A stretch of 64,000 nucleotides of DNA, from positions 9,238,001 through 9,302,000 of the forward strand of contig OX359190.1 of NCBI GenBank assembly GCA_947172415.1. Direction: 5' to 3'. The position numbers and the translations under genes are program-made. The DNA is from Chondrosia reniformis (Eukaryota > Porifera > Demospongiae > Chondrillida > Chondrillidae). This document shows, piece by piece, positions 47,142-57,669 of this stretch; position 1 is the first letter of the stretch, and the number at the start of each line of letters is the position of its first letter. The notes beneath the pieces were generated by a model, which had not been told where the DNA came from, made no database searches, and worked only from the letters and a program-made list of their open reading frames with translations.

Positions 47142-47629
47142 TGACTACAATATTCACCAAGTTGGTGTACTATAAGGCTAATCATTTATCGGAATATGTT
47201 CATGAACTAACGTATAACAGTTTTATAATATGTAGCTGATGGAGGCTGTATTCTTAATCAAACTTGTACTGAATTTGTCACATGTTGTCAAGATGATCAT
47301 GTACTGCTCCACAGGAGGAGACCAGTAAAACTTAAGTGGGATCCCTATATACAGTGAGGTAATAGTAGATGATAAGTGGACTCCACACTAGACATTAAGT
47401 AATATCATAATGCATAGATGATGAGCATCTAAAGATGATCCTTTCAAAAGATAGGTTCAGCGCAGTTAAAAGAAATCCTTTGTAACTCCTAGGATTGAAA
47501 CAGTCAACCAAGAAGATAAATTGTAAATTATTGAAAGATGTACCAATTTATTGATGACACAGTTAGAAGGAATACTTACATATTCTATAATTCACATAAT
47601 ATATTCATAAGGCCTTCATTTATCTAGAA

Positions 47630-48290
47630 GTACAGGTCTTTAAAAGCAATATTATTATGATTTCTCCTAATGCAATGAATCTTTCTGGAAAATGGTTTTC
47701 TTCTAATATTTTGAAAAATATATTCAAACCAAATTTCTTAAGGACACTTGTGGTTTCTACACCTAACCAATATCATTCATCACAGCAGAAAATAGGCTAC
47801 ACATAGGAAATAAAGATCCTTAGACACTACTTTTTTGGGGTTGTCCAGATTGGAAATTGTAATCATAAAATGTTATCACCGCATGCATTGTGACATCATT
47901 CTAGTGGGAAAGCTTGTCAAATAGTAGGCACGAGTTACCGATTGCAATGTCCGGTCTGGAGAACCAACCCAAAAAGTACTGTATGTAGAAAATGTCTATC
48001 ATTCCCCCCACCCCAAATTATGATTTATGTCATAGAGTAACAATTAAGAGAGTTTGCTTCCAAGTACAATGTACTGTCGTATTAAAATTGGGATTTGAAG
48101 TAAAAAGTGCAAGACACACATTTTTGCATTTTTGTGACAACATACAAACTTTTGATACTCTACAATAATATTATTATTACTCTGCTTAATCACCAGGCAA
48201 GTTCCATCCTGCCAACCAAGAATCATGTAAAAATATTATGGAGAGATTGCTTTACTGTGTAAATAGTTTTTCTATTTGGAAATCAACAAT
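47630..48290. repeat. Partial third copy of the duplication unit's right end
   Basis: Homologous to about 31780-32650 and 42825-43700, starting AAAGCAATATTATTATGATT. It includes the TIR element at 47825-47982 in unit A orientation, and the TGTGTAAATAGTTTTTC boundary at 48257 that also ends units A and B. Confidence 0.85.
47825..47982. mobile_element. TIR element, third copy, unit A orientation
   Basis: Spacer runs AAATGTTATCACCGCATGCA, TTGTGACATCATTCTAGTGG, AAGCTTGTCAAATAGTAGG, the same direction as at 32141-32310. The TIRs are more decayed (GGGGTTGTCCAG left, CCGGTCTGGAGAACC right). Confidence 0.75.
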
Positions 48291-48335
48291 TCGATTTATC
48301 GCATACGGCAATGTCTTATTACGTGCATCTTAAAA

Positions 48336-48404
48336 ATGGAGGAATACCCATTTCCACTGTTTATTATGGAAGACCTTTCAATTGAGGAGAGTGTGGATGA
48401 ACAA
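48336..48404 (+). other. Possible short first coding exon
   Basis: MEEYPFPLFIMEDLSIEESV then DEQ and donor GTGAGT, directly after the conserved TGTGTAAATAGTTTTTC boundary. The phase (0) does not fit the ATG frame of the exon at 50138, so if used it must join another exon or give a different product. Confidence 0.3.
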
Positions 48405-48616
48405 GTGAGTATATCTCCACTGTAAAGCTTTTAAGAACATCACACATTATAGCTTTACTCTCTGGAGCTCATCACAGCTGTATTTCATCACAGCTGGGTG
48501 AAATAATTTCCAGTATGAAAACGTTTCAATAGTTAGCAATTTATTAATTTATCAATTAGGATTTTAACAGACCATTTGTATATAATCTATGCTACTTATG
48601 TAAATATATCTTTTAG

Positions 48617-48787
48617 ATGGTGCATCTCTCAACTCTTTGAGTGTCTAAAGATGCAGTTTGGCCTTAAAATCTTCAAACGTTTTTACCCCAAGGGTCTTCA
48701 TCAGTGACCTGCGGGGTCAATACGTTAGACAGGAGGAGTTTAAAACCAAATGTGTTAAATGCTCAAAGAGTTGAGAGATGTACCATC
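48617..48787. repeat. Inverted-repeat element with degenerate hammerhead-like centre
   Basis: Arms GATGGTGCATCTCTCAACTC (48617) and the complement ending ATGTACCATC (48787) pair for about 60 bases. On the minus strand the centre has ACGT-A, TGACC/GGTCA stem I, CTGATGA (48704-48698), a CCC/GGG stem, then AAAAACG where GAAAACG-like is expected: the core G of GAAA is changed to A. This is the best-preserved full inverted repeat of the family. Confidence 0.6.
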
Positions 48788-49275
48788 TAAATATAAAAGA
48801 CAAGTTTGACACAATTAGAAGAAATTCTTATTTTCTTTTGAACTAATTGTTCATCGCTTGTTTTCTATAGTCCTGGCTTCAGTTCATTAAACCCTATGAC
48901 ATATGCCTTGTGTGCTACATCAAGGCTGAACCAATGACTGACCGAATTAGACCTTCACACTACTGAAACCATCATTTAATGCATTCCTTTGGGCAATAAT
49001 TGTATGAGGTGTGAAATTGACAATAGTTGCTTCACCCTACTACTCTTTATCCATGTGCCATGTGATAATGATGTAGGAATTAGCACAGCTAGACTAGACT
49101 TCATCCAGAAAGTTTGTAAGGGGGGGGGGCAAAAATTGACTTTTAAAATTTTTGCAGGGATGGTGTCATACCATGATAAAATAGCTAAGTGGCAGCCTAA
49201 ATCCAGGGGGATTTCTTCAGCAAAGGGGATGAATCCTTGCCTCCCCCCATGAAACCCTGACTAGAATGATCCCAA
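48788..49275. repeat. Dispersed repeat, copy 2
   Basis: Same as 45305-45790 with a shorter G run (near 49119) and a few substitutions; again directly right of the hammerhead-like element. Confidence 0.85.
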
Positions 49276-49367
49276 AACACAATACTAGGAGTACCGTCGG
49301 TTGCTTGCATGCATTCACATAAACAACAGGGTTAGAGACCATTTGGTAACTTGCACACAAGTATGTT

Positions 49368-49727
49368 CATAGTGTGGGAGCTGAAAATGAGACCCTCAGG
49401 TGTAAACATAAATTAATAGGAAGAAATTGACACCATAATCACAAGTATTCGTATGCAGGATATTGATCAAATTGAAGCTCTCCTTAATTTACTGTCTAGT
49501 CACATATTATATTATTATATTCTGTTATATTTATGCTGAACTTATTAATTTTTCCTTATGACTCGTATAGTCTATAACTGCCTTGTCAGGTACATCACTC
49601 TTTAAAAAAACATTTTTTCCCCTTGTGTCCTAGGCATAATTTTGTATCACTCATACCTGGTCCAATAATGAAGTGTTTTCCCCTAAGATCTACTATAGAC
49701 CAATGTGTAATGAACTATCAGATTTAT
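49368..49727 (+). pseudogene. Broken copy of the coiled-coil exon
   Basis: CATAGTGTGGGAGCTGAAAA to about 49495 and then AGATCTACTATAGACCAATG at 49687 match 50376-50560 of the downstream gene, with small frame-breaking deletions and about 185 foreign bases between the two parts. Confidence 0.8.
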
Positions 49728-50139
49728 ACTACTATACCTCATACAATTTTGGATGCATTTAGAATTCGCTACCAGATTTTTATGACTTTAGATCGATATT
49801 TAAGTAATAGGATTATAATATTCTATCAATTAAATGTAGAAAGCAGTGCAAAGCACCATATGAGAAACACCAAACCCATGATCTAATGTGTGGTCCCAGA
49901 TTAACTATATTCACGGACAAGTTTGGCATCAGGTTTTGTATAACAGAATCTTGTGGGCAAGTAACTAACCAGAAGGAGTTACCAAAGAATATGAGGGCAA
50001 ACCTGCAACCACAATATCAAAACAATTCCATTATGTAGAGGAGATTGAGGAGATTTTCAGTGGAAGAAGTTTAAATTGAGATCATTTTAACCATTAAACC
50101 TTTTAATTTTTAAGATTAATTAATTGGTTTTCCTCAGGA

Positions 50140-50893
50140 ATGGCAACTTCTAACTTTGCTAGTAAACACAACCAGTCTAAATCAAGAACTCAAAGCTTAT
50201 ATAGCTTTGACAGTGGATGTGTGGAAAGTTTGGCCAAATCAATTCAAGTGAGCGATCAAAAGTAGATTTTTGGTCTCTTAAGCACTATATCAATTGTTCT
50301 TTGTCTGTTACACCCTTCTATAATATGTACTCATTATTATGTAGGATCTTAAGGAGGCTTGTAGTAGCCTACAGGATGTTCATAGTGTGGTAGCTGAAAA
50401 TGAGGCCTTCAGGTGTAAACATAAGTTAATTAAAGAAGAAATTGACACCATACTCTCAAGTATTCGCATGCAGGATATTGATAAGAATCAAATTGAAGCT
50501 CTCCTTCTTAATTTAAGATCTACTATGGACCATAAAGACCAATGTGTAACAAGCTATCAGATTTCAGAACCAGATCTATCCAATTGCAGTGTGGTGTCGA
50601 CTCCATATGTACCGAATGAGCACTTTCAAAGCAGTGGCATGCAAAATAGAGACACAAGTACAGAAAGAATTACTTCCCAAGAGGAGAGTGGTGTCAATAC
50701 AGAGGGACATGAACAGCAGATGGTGGCACCAAAATTAAAGCCTATTTCACAATCCTCCTACATCTGCCACTTCAACGAGTCACAGAGAGGTCCTGTGAAG
50801 AAGGGTTACTGCTCATCAGCAAGGATCCAAAGGAAGGAGGAGCATCCTAGGAAGAGATGCAATGCACATACCTACACAAGAAGAACACTTTAA
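50140..50893 (+). CDS. Coiled-coil protein, unrecognised, 218 aa
   Basis: Exon 50140-50247 (ATG just after acceptor TTTTCCTCAG) encodes MATSNFASKHNQSKSRTQSL and ends in phase 0. Exon 50345-50893 continues DLKEACSSLQDVHSVVAENE with a probable coiled coil to about residue 100, then a Ser/Thr-rich part and a basic tail (RIQRKEEHPRKRCNAHTYTR). The 3' UTR carries AATAAA at 51173. An upstream non-coding exon is likely. The basic end hints at nuclear or cytoskeletal binding but no family is recognised. A broken copy lies 0.9 kb upstream. The gene is tail-to-tail with the next one, about 350 bases apart. Confidence 0.65.
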
Positions 50894-51172
50894 AGATTGG
50901 GAATCTGACTGAGTGTATCTAATATATAGCTTTACGACCAGGTGGAACTCCAAACTCCCATTACTTGTGTATATAGTTTATAGAGATATATTATGCAACT
51001 TGTATATTATATTTAAATTTGCTGATATGTACATTATTATGTACCCCTTTGCTTTGCTGCTTTTTGTGTTTCTGTAAAATATGCTGTTCTCACTATTATT
51101 TGATAATTGTATTTCTAATTTTGATTTGAATCTTTTTAAAATCAGTTAGAATATAATTTTCAACATACATGA

Positions 51173-51178
51173 AATAAA
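51173..51178 (+). terminator. Poly(A) signal AATAAA
   Basis: AATAAA 280 bases after the stop of the coiled-coil gene (50893), in an AT-rich 3' UTR. A second AATAAA lies near 51221. Confidence 0.5.
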
Positions 51179-51245
51179 TTGTATACAAAATGAACAGTAA
51201 AACTTGAAATAGTAATTTTAATAAAAGAAAGAAGAGCATAAAAGG

Positions 51246-52668
51246 TCAGAACTGGGCCTCACAAACTTGCTGTTTTAAATTAATCTTTACTTTGATACCA
51301 GCACTAGATCCCTTTTCACATTGGCCTGCAGCTGGTAGGGGCAATGAGGCCTTTTTGTGCTTTTCTTTTTTCTTTTTTTTCTTTTTCCTATGCTGTGCCC
51401 CTTCTGTGCTCTTGACCTCAGCCAAGCTGTTTTCTAATTGAGATACTGGTTCATTTGATAAAAATGGTCGAATTTTAAGCTTTGGAATAGAATTGTTCAT
51501 CTTTGATACTGGATTATTTAATTTTGAAAATTGGATTGATACAGGAAGAGTAGATTCCGGGTCCTCCATTACAGTGTCAACATCGATTTCAGCCTCATCA
51601 GAGCTATTATACCAGCCAGGTTCTAAGTTTGTAGATTTACTATTGAAACTGGAATTTGATTGGTTCACAGGTTTTCTTTCTCTCTCCTGGGACAGGATTG
51701 AAGAAGCTGTAATTTTATTAAACCTTGTAGGAGGAAGAGGATTAGCTAAAGAACTTTTACTGTTCAGTTTTGATCTTTTAGCTTTCATAGTTTTCTCTTC
51801 GAGCTCTCGTCTCCTTTTTAAAGCTGCCAGTTTCTCTTGACTGACAGTAGCTTTCGTAGTTTTGTGTGCCTGACTGAGAATTGCTTGTACATCATTTTGT
51901 GAAGGTGCTGCAACTTTCTGCCCTTCGTCTGTTGGAAAAGCTGGTGCTGTCACAGAGAAGGGTTCGTATTTAGACTGCTTGCCATTCTGCGGTAAAAGAT
52001 CTGTTTCTCTTACTTTCTGGAGTTTTAGAAGATTACTTCCTTTTATGTCATTCTTAAAAGTGCTTTCAACATTCTCTCCCTGTTTGAAAGGATCTTCTTC
52101 CAGGGGTGGAAGTGGGTCAAGAGAAGTGTCTAACAAGTGAGGAGACTTAATAGTTGAACTATCTTTCTCAACTGAATGTGTTGTGCATTGGTTGGATAAA
52201 GGTGTGTCGTGTCTCTGCCCCAAATGTGCTTGCGTGTGAGCATCCTCTACAGGCGACAAGATGTCTCCTCCTTCGCTGGTGTCAGAGGGATGTCCTGAGG
52301 TGGACTTTGTTCTGTCCGCAGGGATTTCTGTGGTGCTTGGTGGTGTCGGTGCTCTGCGTCGTTTGGATGAGGTCTCATAGGGTTCTCCCCCTGAGGGGTA
52401 ATCCCTTCTACGATGAGATCGACTGTGCTCATATCTATCCCTCCTACCCCTCCCATGGTACCTGGGATAGATGGAAAAATAGGTTCGGATTAATTTAATA
52501 TCTTCATATAATATGATCATTTAATGCAGTTATAATGATACATGTAACTCACCTTCCTCCAGACCCGTAGTCATGGCGACGTTTTCTTGAATAGCTATAA
52601 TAACGTGGCTGCTCAGGCGGCCATGGTGTTATCTTTGGTACTAAATGTCGGTGTTCACTCAAAGACAT
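51246..52668 (-). CDS. Arg/Ser- and Lys-rich nuclear-type protein, unrecognised, 443 aa
   Basis: Exon 1 52553-52668 (MSLSEHRHLVPKITPWPPEQ) and exon 2 51246-52461 join in phase 2 (donor GTGAGT, acceptor CTATCCCAG). The N-terminus is Arg/Ser/Tyr-rich (GRGRRDRYEHSRSHRRRDYP). The middle is Pro/Ser/Thr-rich disorder with a predicted helix SQEKLAALKRRRELEEKTMK. Near the C-terminus is a run of seven Lys then EKHKK, and the end is SSAGIKVKINLKQQ. Several bipartite basic stretches suggest nuclear localisation, and the composition fits an RNA-processing or chromatin factor; that is inference. No catalytic domain is seen. The long open exon is strong evidence of coding. Confidence 0.82.
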
Positions 52669-52894
52669 AGTTTCCCTTCAACGGGTACATGAATACAGTA
52701 AATATAGTCCCATATCGATATGTATATGTGTATGGTACGGTTAGGCCTAATGCATCTTTGATATGGATATATATACTGTATGTAAATATTTTTATATGCT
52801 GTTAATATATATTATTATTGAACCAGATGAAACATATCCCTATGAATATCATACAAATCTTCTTTATATCAAGTGAATGCATATACCAAGGATT

Positions 52895-53100
52895 CACAAA
52901 AGATCAAGAAGATAAAAAGATTCCCAGGTTACTGATAAAGGGTGGAATTCCCAGAAATAGCTGCCTGGCCCAGTGGAGCCAAAGAAAAAAGAGAAGATTC
53001 CTGTATCCTCATCCCAAGCTCTCTCTCTATGTTTAGTTGTATGGGCTTTTTAATTTATTATAGCGTAGGCATAGCATGTAGGAAATGGTGTATTAGATAA
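52895..53100. repeat. Dispersed repeat copy
   Basis: GATTCCCAGGTTACTGATAA, CCAGAAATAGCTGCCTGGCC and ATAGCGTAGGCATAGCATGT match 25236-25440 and the fragments at 8780-8830 and 46140-46215. An interspersed element of unknown type. Confidence 0.65.
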
Positions 53101-54110
53101 TTCATAAGATATTACCTACATTAGACATTTTATCTTTTCCAATTAAGTGTTAGAATTCTCCTCTATCAACTTATTAGGGTAATGTACTCAATGTGCAGGT
53201 GGCCTACTTGACATGCACCTCCCTCACCTATAAGCTGTGTCTTCCATGCTATAGCGGTTGGCAAAGAGGCGTTCGTAAGTAATGAGGCGCTGTTCCAAGT
53301 CTTCTTCTGGCGGTATGGGTACATTTGCCATAACTGAGTATTGGCAGACAATGTGTCTTTTACAAAATGTTCCAAGGGGAAGCAAAATACAATATAAAAA
53401 TTGTGAGTGGAACCTTGTTTGGCAATTTGATTCTCTTTAAGGGGAAAGGGGCAGTGTTTTCAAGGAGTTTTCCCGCCCCTCCCTCCCGCCTTAAAAACCT
53501 GGCGGAGATTATTGACATAGCTAACATAGCGTTCTGAAGTACTTAACTTATAAATCTGTAAGCTAGAGTTACAGCGATGTTTAACAAAATGGCTGAATTG
53601 TAAAAACATTCAAATAAAAATTACTCTTTTTCTTAGGTATAAAATCATGTTTGAAAACAATGTCTAATTTTATTCTTTTATGGTAGTCATCTTATAAAGT
53701 GTAGAAAGAGAATGACAATTCTTTGCTACATTTCCCAACATCATGATCCAACCAATTATAACGAGGCAGTCCACTAGAGGCTCACGACTAGTTATCTAGA
53801 GAGTCGCTTAGGCCTTGACGGTTAAATTTCTTAATATTTGATATATTTAATTGACGAAAAACAACAAAATTAGCTACACACTGAGAGTGAAATGTAAAAC
53901 TAACCGAGAATCAGCCTACCTCAGATCTGGACACGCCCGCTTTTCGATTACAGGGTTTTACTTAGGTTTTCAAACTAAGTTTCAATTTTAAAATCGGTTT
54001 TATATGATACAAGCATACTGTACAGTAATCATCCGTGCCACAAATTAATCCAGGACTGGTGACAATTATCAGTGTGTAAGATGTAGAGCATGTATTAAGA
54101 AATAAAAAAC
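53100..54110. other. Intergenic, no gene recognised
   Basis: Lies between the start of the nuclear-type gene and the end of the ZMYND12 homologue. The short minus-strand open stretch at 53166-53375 has no supporting splice sites or domain. Confidence 0.5.
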
Positions 54111-54112
54111 TG

Positions 54113-56574
54113 CTATGAAAGTTTTGAGGCTAGGGAAGATTTTTGTTCAATAAGTGAATCAAGTTCTTTTAGTTTGCTAATTAGTTCCTCTTCCTTTGCT
54201 CCCTTTGCAAGCTCGCCAGCTTTACTAGCAAACTCCCTTGCCTACAAGTAAACCATAGTGTGATAATGAACTATACATGCTATTGCAAAATCATGCTGAT
54301 ATTGAAGGAAGTGCTACAATGTGAAAAGGCACTTGGCCGTAAATTACGTACATAAGTAGGACCTTCACTTAGAAATTTCATCCAATTCGACATTAGATCT
54401 GAATATAATTGGTAAGGGCTCACTTATGCAAGTGCATACCTCCTTAACACAAAGGAGTTGAACTGACCTTTGAGAAATCCTTCAGCACAAGGTACAGCAG
54501 GGCAATAGCCTGGTAGAGGTTAATCATAACTGGAGGAAGGTTTCTGGTCTGTTTCTCTCGCAGAGCACAAATGGTGGTCAACATATGGATCACCTCGGCT
54601 TGGTCTGCTGGGTCCAGGAGTGGCTCCTCCGTGGGGCGGTGGCGCGGAGAGAGGAGAGTGTCCTCCTGAGGTACGAGGGGCTCCTTGGTCAACAGGTGTT
54701 GCAGCTCATTGCTCCATATCTTGATAACCTGCAGAGGTAGTCAGACATTTATAGTTCACACATAGAATAGTCTGCCATTTTGAAAAGCAATGAATCTGAT
54801 TATAAGTTACATATATAACCACAAATGTCTGCCACACCCTCCTAGACATGTATAAAGGTACATTGTACGTACCTGATTGTGCAGTGACAGCACCACGTCT
54901 GGTCTATCTTCACCTGCAAAGGCAGTAGCCAAATGAAAGTAACCTCCCGCTGTCTGTATGGACTCAGGTCCGTGAGCCAGGGAGGACTGGTAGATGTCCT
55001 CGGCCAAATGTCTTCTAGCCTCTCCAAGCTGTCCATTGGCTAGTGCCAGTAGTCCCAGGTTGCGATGGAGCTGTGACTGAATGGCTGGACTGGGATCCGG
55101 AGTGTTGAGCACCACCCACTGGGCCTGGGAGAGGTACTGCTCTGCCTCCCTGTACTGACCCGACCCTTCAAAATGGAGGAAATAGCACTACCTCAAAGTA
55201 CTGGATTCATTGAAAAGGTAGCCACACTGAACTAAGAGGTACATCAGTGTGACAAACACACAAGTTATGAAAAAGTTTATTGCGTGCAAGTTGCCCCAAG
55301 TAACTAGTCTAAGTAAGAAATTTGTGTTTTTAAGTCTATTCTCTTTATGCTTCATTAGCTTCATAGAAATTTTAACCATAACAAGGTGTTTTAGATGTTC
55401 TATTCATTAACTATTGAACTCTAGTATACACTGTGAATCACATACCTATGGCAGCTCTAGCTATGACTACGTAAGCTGGTACTATGAGTATATTGTTGGT
55501 TCCATACAACTCCTTGCTGTACTTGATGGCTTGTAGGGCTGCTGGAATGACTCGAAGGTAATTCTGGGAGTGCAACATCCTATAACCCTCGCTTAGTGAA
55601 ATGTCCACAATCTTCTTCTACAAATCAAATTAGAATTCAAAATAGTCTAGTAAAAATGTACAGTAAAAGTTTGTTTTGTTACTTGTTACTCTCATTTGGG
55701 AAAGTCCCAAGTGTATACAACAGGGAAATGACCAAATGAATATCAATTATAAATTGTTTACAGTTAATACAAACTTTGTCACTTAACACTTCCATTCTAG
55801 GACCTTGATATGCTGATGTCAGCAAGTACTGTACTATAAACGGAAATTTCCTCTGTACATGCGGTAGCCTATGCATATGCAGTGTTGAGTTGTGTAATGA
55901 ACACACTTACCATTTGCTGGTTCCTCCATTCCTTCACATCTCTCCTCTCCTTCTCAGATATTGCATGAGTGTCTTGATGCTTAATATTGGATAGAATGGA
56001 GCAAATCTTTTCATGAATTGATACCAAGTCTCCATCTCTATGGTCCTGGTCACTGGGAGTGGGGATGGGATATAAATGTACATTATCTAAAACCTTCCCA
56101 CTACATAATGACTCATGAAGAGAAGATCCAGTAATTGGAAAATTAAGACAAGTGTGAATTACCAATTTTCCACTAATTAGCCTCATATTTATAGGAAATA
56201 GTATTTTAAGTGATTCTTTATTTTCCAGTACCTCCAATCAGAAAATGGACATATAGAGTCGAATACCAATGATGTAAGAAAGTACTATATATAAAGCGCA
56301 TGCAAGGTCTGAATCACGTGACGATACCCTATCTTCGGAAATTCACACTTTGTATTGAGTCCCCTGGGTAGAATCTCCTATGGCTTATTAAGGGGCTGAG
56401 TGTGCAGGATCTCAAAGGGTCATATAACGATTCTTGCGTAACTAAATCTTGACCAACTCACCAATAATATGTTACTTTGCACATTGCACACTGTAGCTTG
56501 GCGGGCTGCTGACATATTTCGCAGAGACACTTGCTGCCTTTAGGGACTGCTAAAGGATTGATTGAATTCTCCAT
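54113..56574 (-). CDS. ZMYND12: ZMYND12 homologue: MYND zinc finger and TPR protein
   Basis: Six exons: 56462-56574, 55911-56052, 55446-55617, 54873-55165, 54468-54728, 54113-54241, with all phases consistent, giving 369 residues, close to the vertebrate length. N-terminus MENSINPLAVPKGSKCLCEI is highly typical. The MYND finger (C-x2-C...C-x2-C...YYC...H...H-x3-C) spans residues 16-58 and is split by intron 1; the usual Trp before HEKIC is Leu here. TPR-like helices follow (GYRMLHSQNYLRVIPAALQA, LHRNLGLLALANGQLGEARR, HLAEDIYQSSLAHGPESIQT, GGYFHLA). In vertebrates ZMYND12 is a sperm-flagellum axonemal protein working with TTC29, so a ciliary role in choanocytes or sperm is a reasonable inference. 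Confidence 0.93.
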
Positions 56575-56870
56575 TTTATTGTCTCCAATGGCAACAGGTA
56601 CATCACGTGATCCAAATCCCAGGGGAGCACCGCATTGTACAATACCGATTTGTGATTATGCGAAATTAAACTCCTTGACCTCTGGACCCTCTGTGATTGA
56701 TTTTACTAGCTATAGTAAGCTCTATTTACGTATGTGTATTATAACGGCTCTCAGTTCACTTGAATAGGATCAAAGATTTTCATAATTACAGTCAACAAAA
56801 CGTGGTTGGATGGTTTGTGAAAAGGTTGTAATGTATTAGATACAGTATGGTTTAATATATTATGTCATGA

Positions 56871-57599
56871 TTAGTAAATGCAGTGATTGGCCTTCAAAGC
56901 TTTAAGCAGAGGAGGTTCAAAGTTGGCTACTGATACTTGAAATGGAGTGAAATGAACTTTATTGCTCACAAGTCCAGTCACATTCCGAAATGTTGTTCCT
57001 GTAAGCAGACAATCCTTAAAACTGGGTGGATCTTGGAACGACACGTCACTGAAAGTTACACCACTGAGGTTGCAGTTGTCAAAACTAGTTTTTCCACATA
57101 ACTGAACATGTTGAAAATTTTGTGATAATTTTAATTTTTGTAGAGAAAGGCCTGATATTGATGTGTAGCATAACGTATGACCCATTTTATAGTCAAAGGA
57201 GACTGCTATTGCATCATGGTTGAACTCCTGCACTGTTCCTAGATCTGCCTCGTCAAGTGAGAGCTTGGTAAGACAGTCTTCCAATATACTGAATCTGAAA
57301 TATGACGCTTCTTCCTTCAAGCGGCGTCTAGCGGTGGTTTTAAGCTCGACAAACGTTCGCAAGGCATTCGCTTCATCATTCAAGTACATCAAGATGTATT
57401 TAAATATCTGCCCATCTCTCTGGATGACTATCGACTCGTCCTCTCGGAAACTCGGACTGTCCATTATTGAAGCAAGAAGTGAACCTGGGTGCTTGAGAAG
57501 CAACGCTTTGTTGACACGATACACTACTCCTCCGACGTCTAGGGAGATATCCTTTGGTTCTGCCGTCGTAGAAATATTTAGAGCTGTGTTGCAGCCCAT
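56871..57599 (-). CDS. BTB/POZ (KCTD-type T1) protein with pentapeptide-like C-terminus, 242 aa
   Basis: Single exon with ATG at 57599 and stop at 56871. Residues 17-105 form the potassium-channel tetramerisation type BTB: DISLDVGGVVYRVNKALLLK, then HPGSLLASI, then FKYILMYLNDE. The C-terminal half carries A(D/N)LxxxxF-like repeats (LCGKTSFDNCNLSGVTFSDV, FKDCLLTGTTFRNV), recalling KCTD9-type pentapeptide repeats. KCTD proteins commonly act as oligomeric substrate adaptors for cullin-3 ubiquitin ligase; this is family knowledge. Ends 297 bases upstream of the ZMYND12 start, same strand. Orthology to a particular KCTD is not certain. Confidence 0.88.
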   Translation of the reverse strand: MGCNTALNISTTAEPKDISLDVGGVVYRVNKALLLKHPGSLLASIMDSPSFREDESIVIQRDGQIFKYILMYLNDEANALRTFVELKTTARRRLKEEASYFRFSILEDCLTKLSLDEADLGTVQEFNHDAIAVSFDYKMGHTLCYTSISGLSLQKLKLSQNFQHVQLCGKTSFDNCNLSGVTFSDVSFQDPPSFKDCLLTGTTFRNVTGLVSNKVHFTPFQVSVANFEPPLLKALKANHCIY

Positions 57600-57669
57600 C
57601 CTTCAAAGTAAGCTTTTTCTGTTTCAGAAACTTACAGACACCTTTGCTTTGGTCCGTTGCAATCTATAG

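Noticed and set aside
45503..49252. Two similar 82-87-residue ORFs in the 45.5-kb and 49.0-kb repeats
   Set aside because: They are conserved only because the whole 480-bp repeat is copied, and the frame differs across the G run.
49623..49886. 87-residue plus-strand ORF
   Set aside because: It overlaps the broken copy of the coiled-coil exon and foreign AT-rich sequence; part of a pseudogene.
51493..52498. Plus-strand open stretches opposite the Arg/Lys-rich gene
   Set aside because: Shadows of the long minus-strand exon, whose frame is fixed by its ATG, splice phase and stop.
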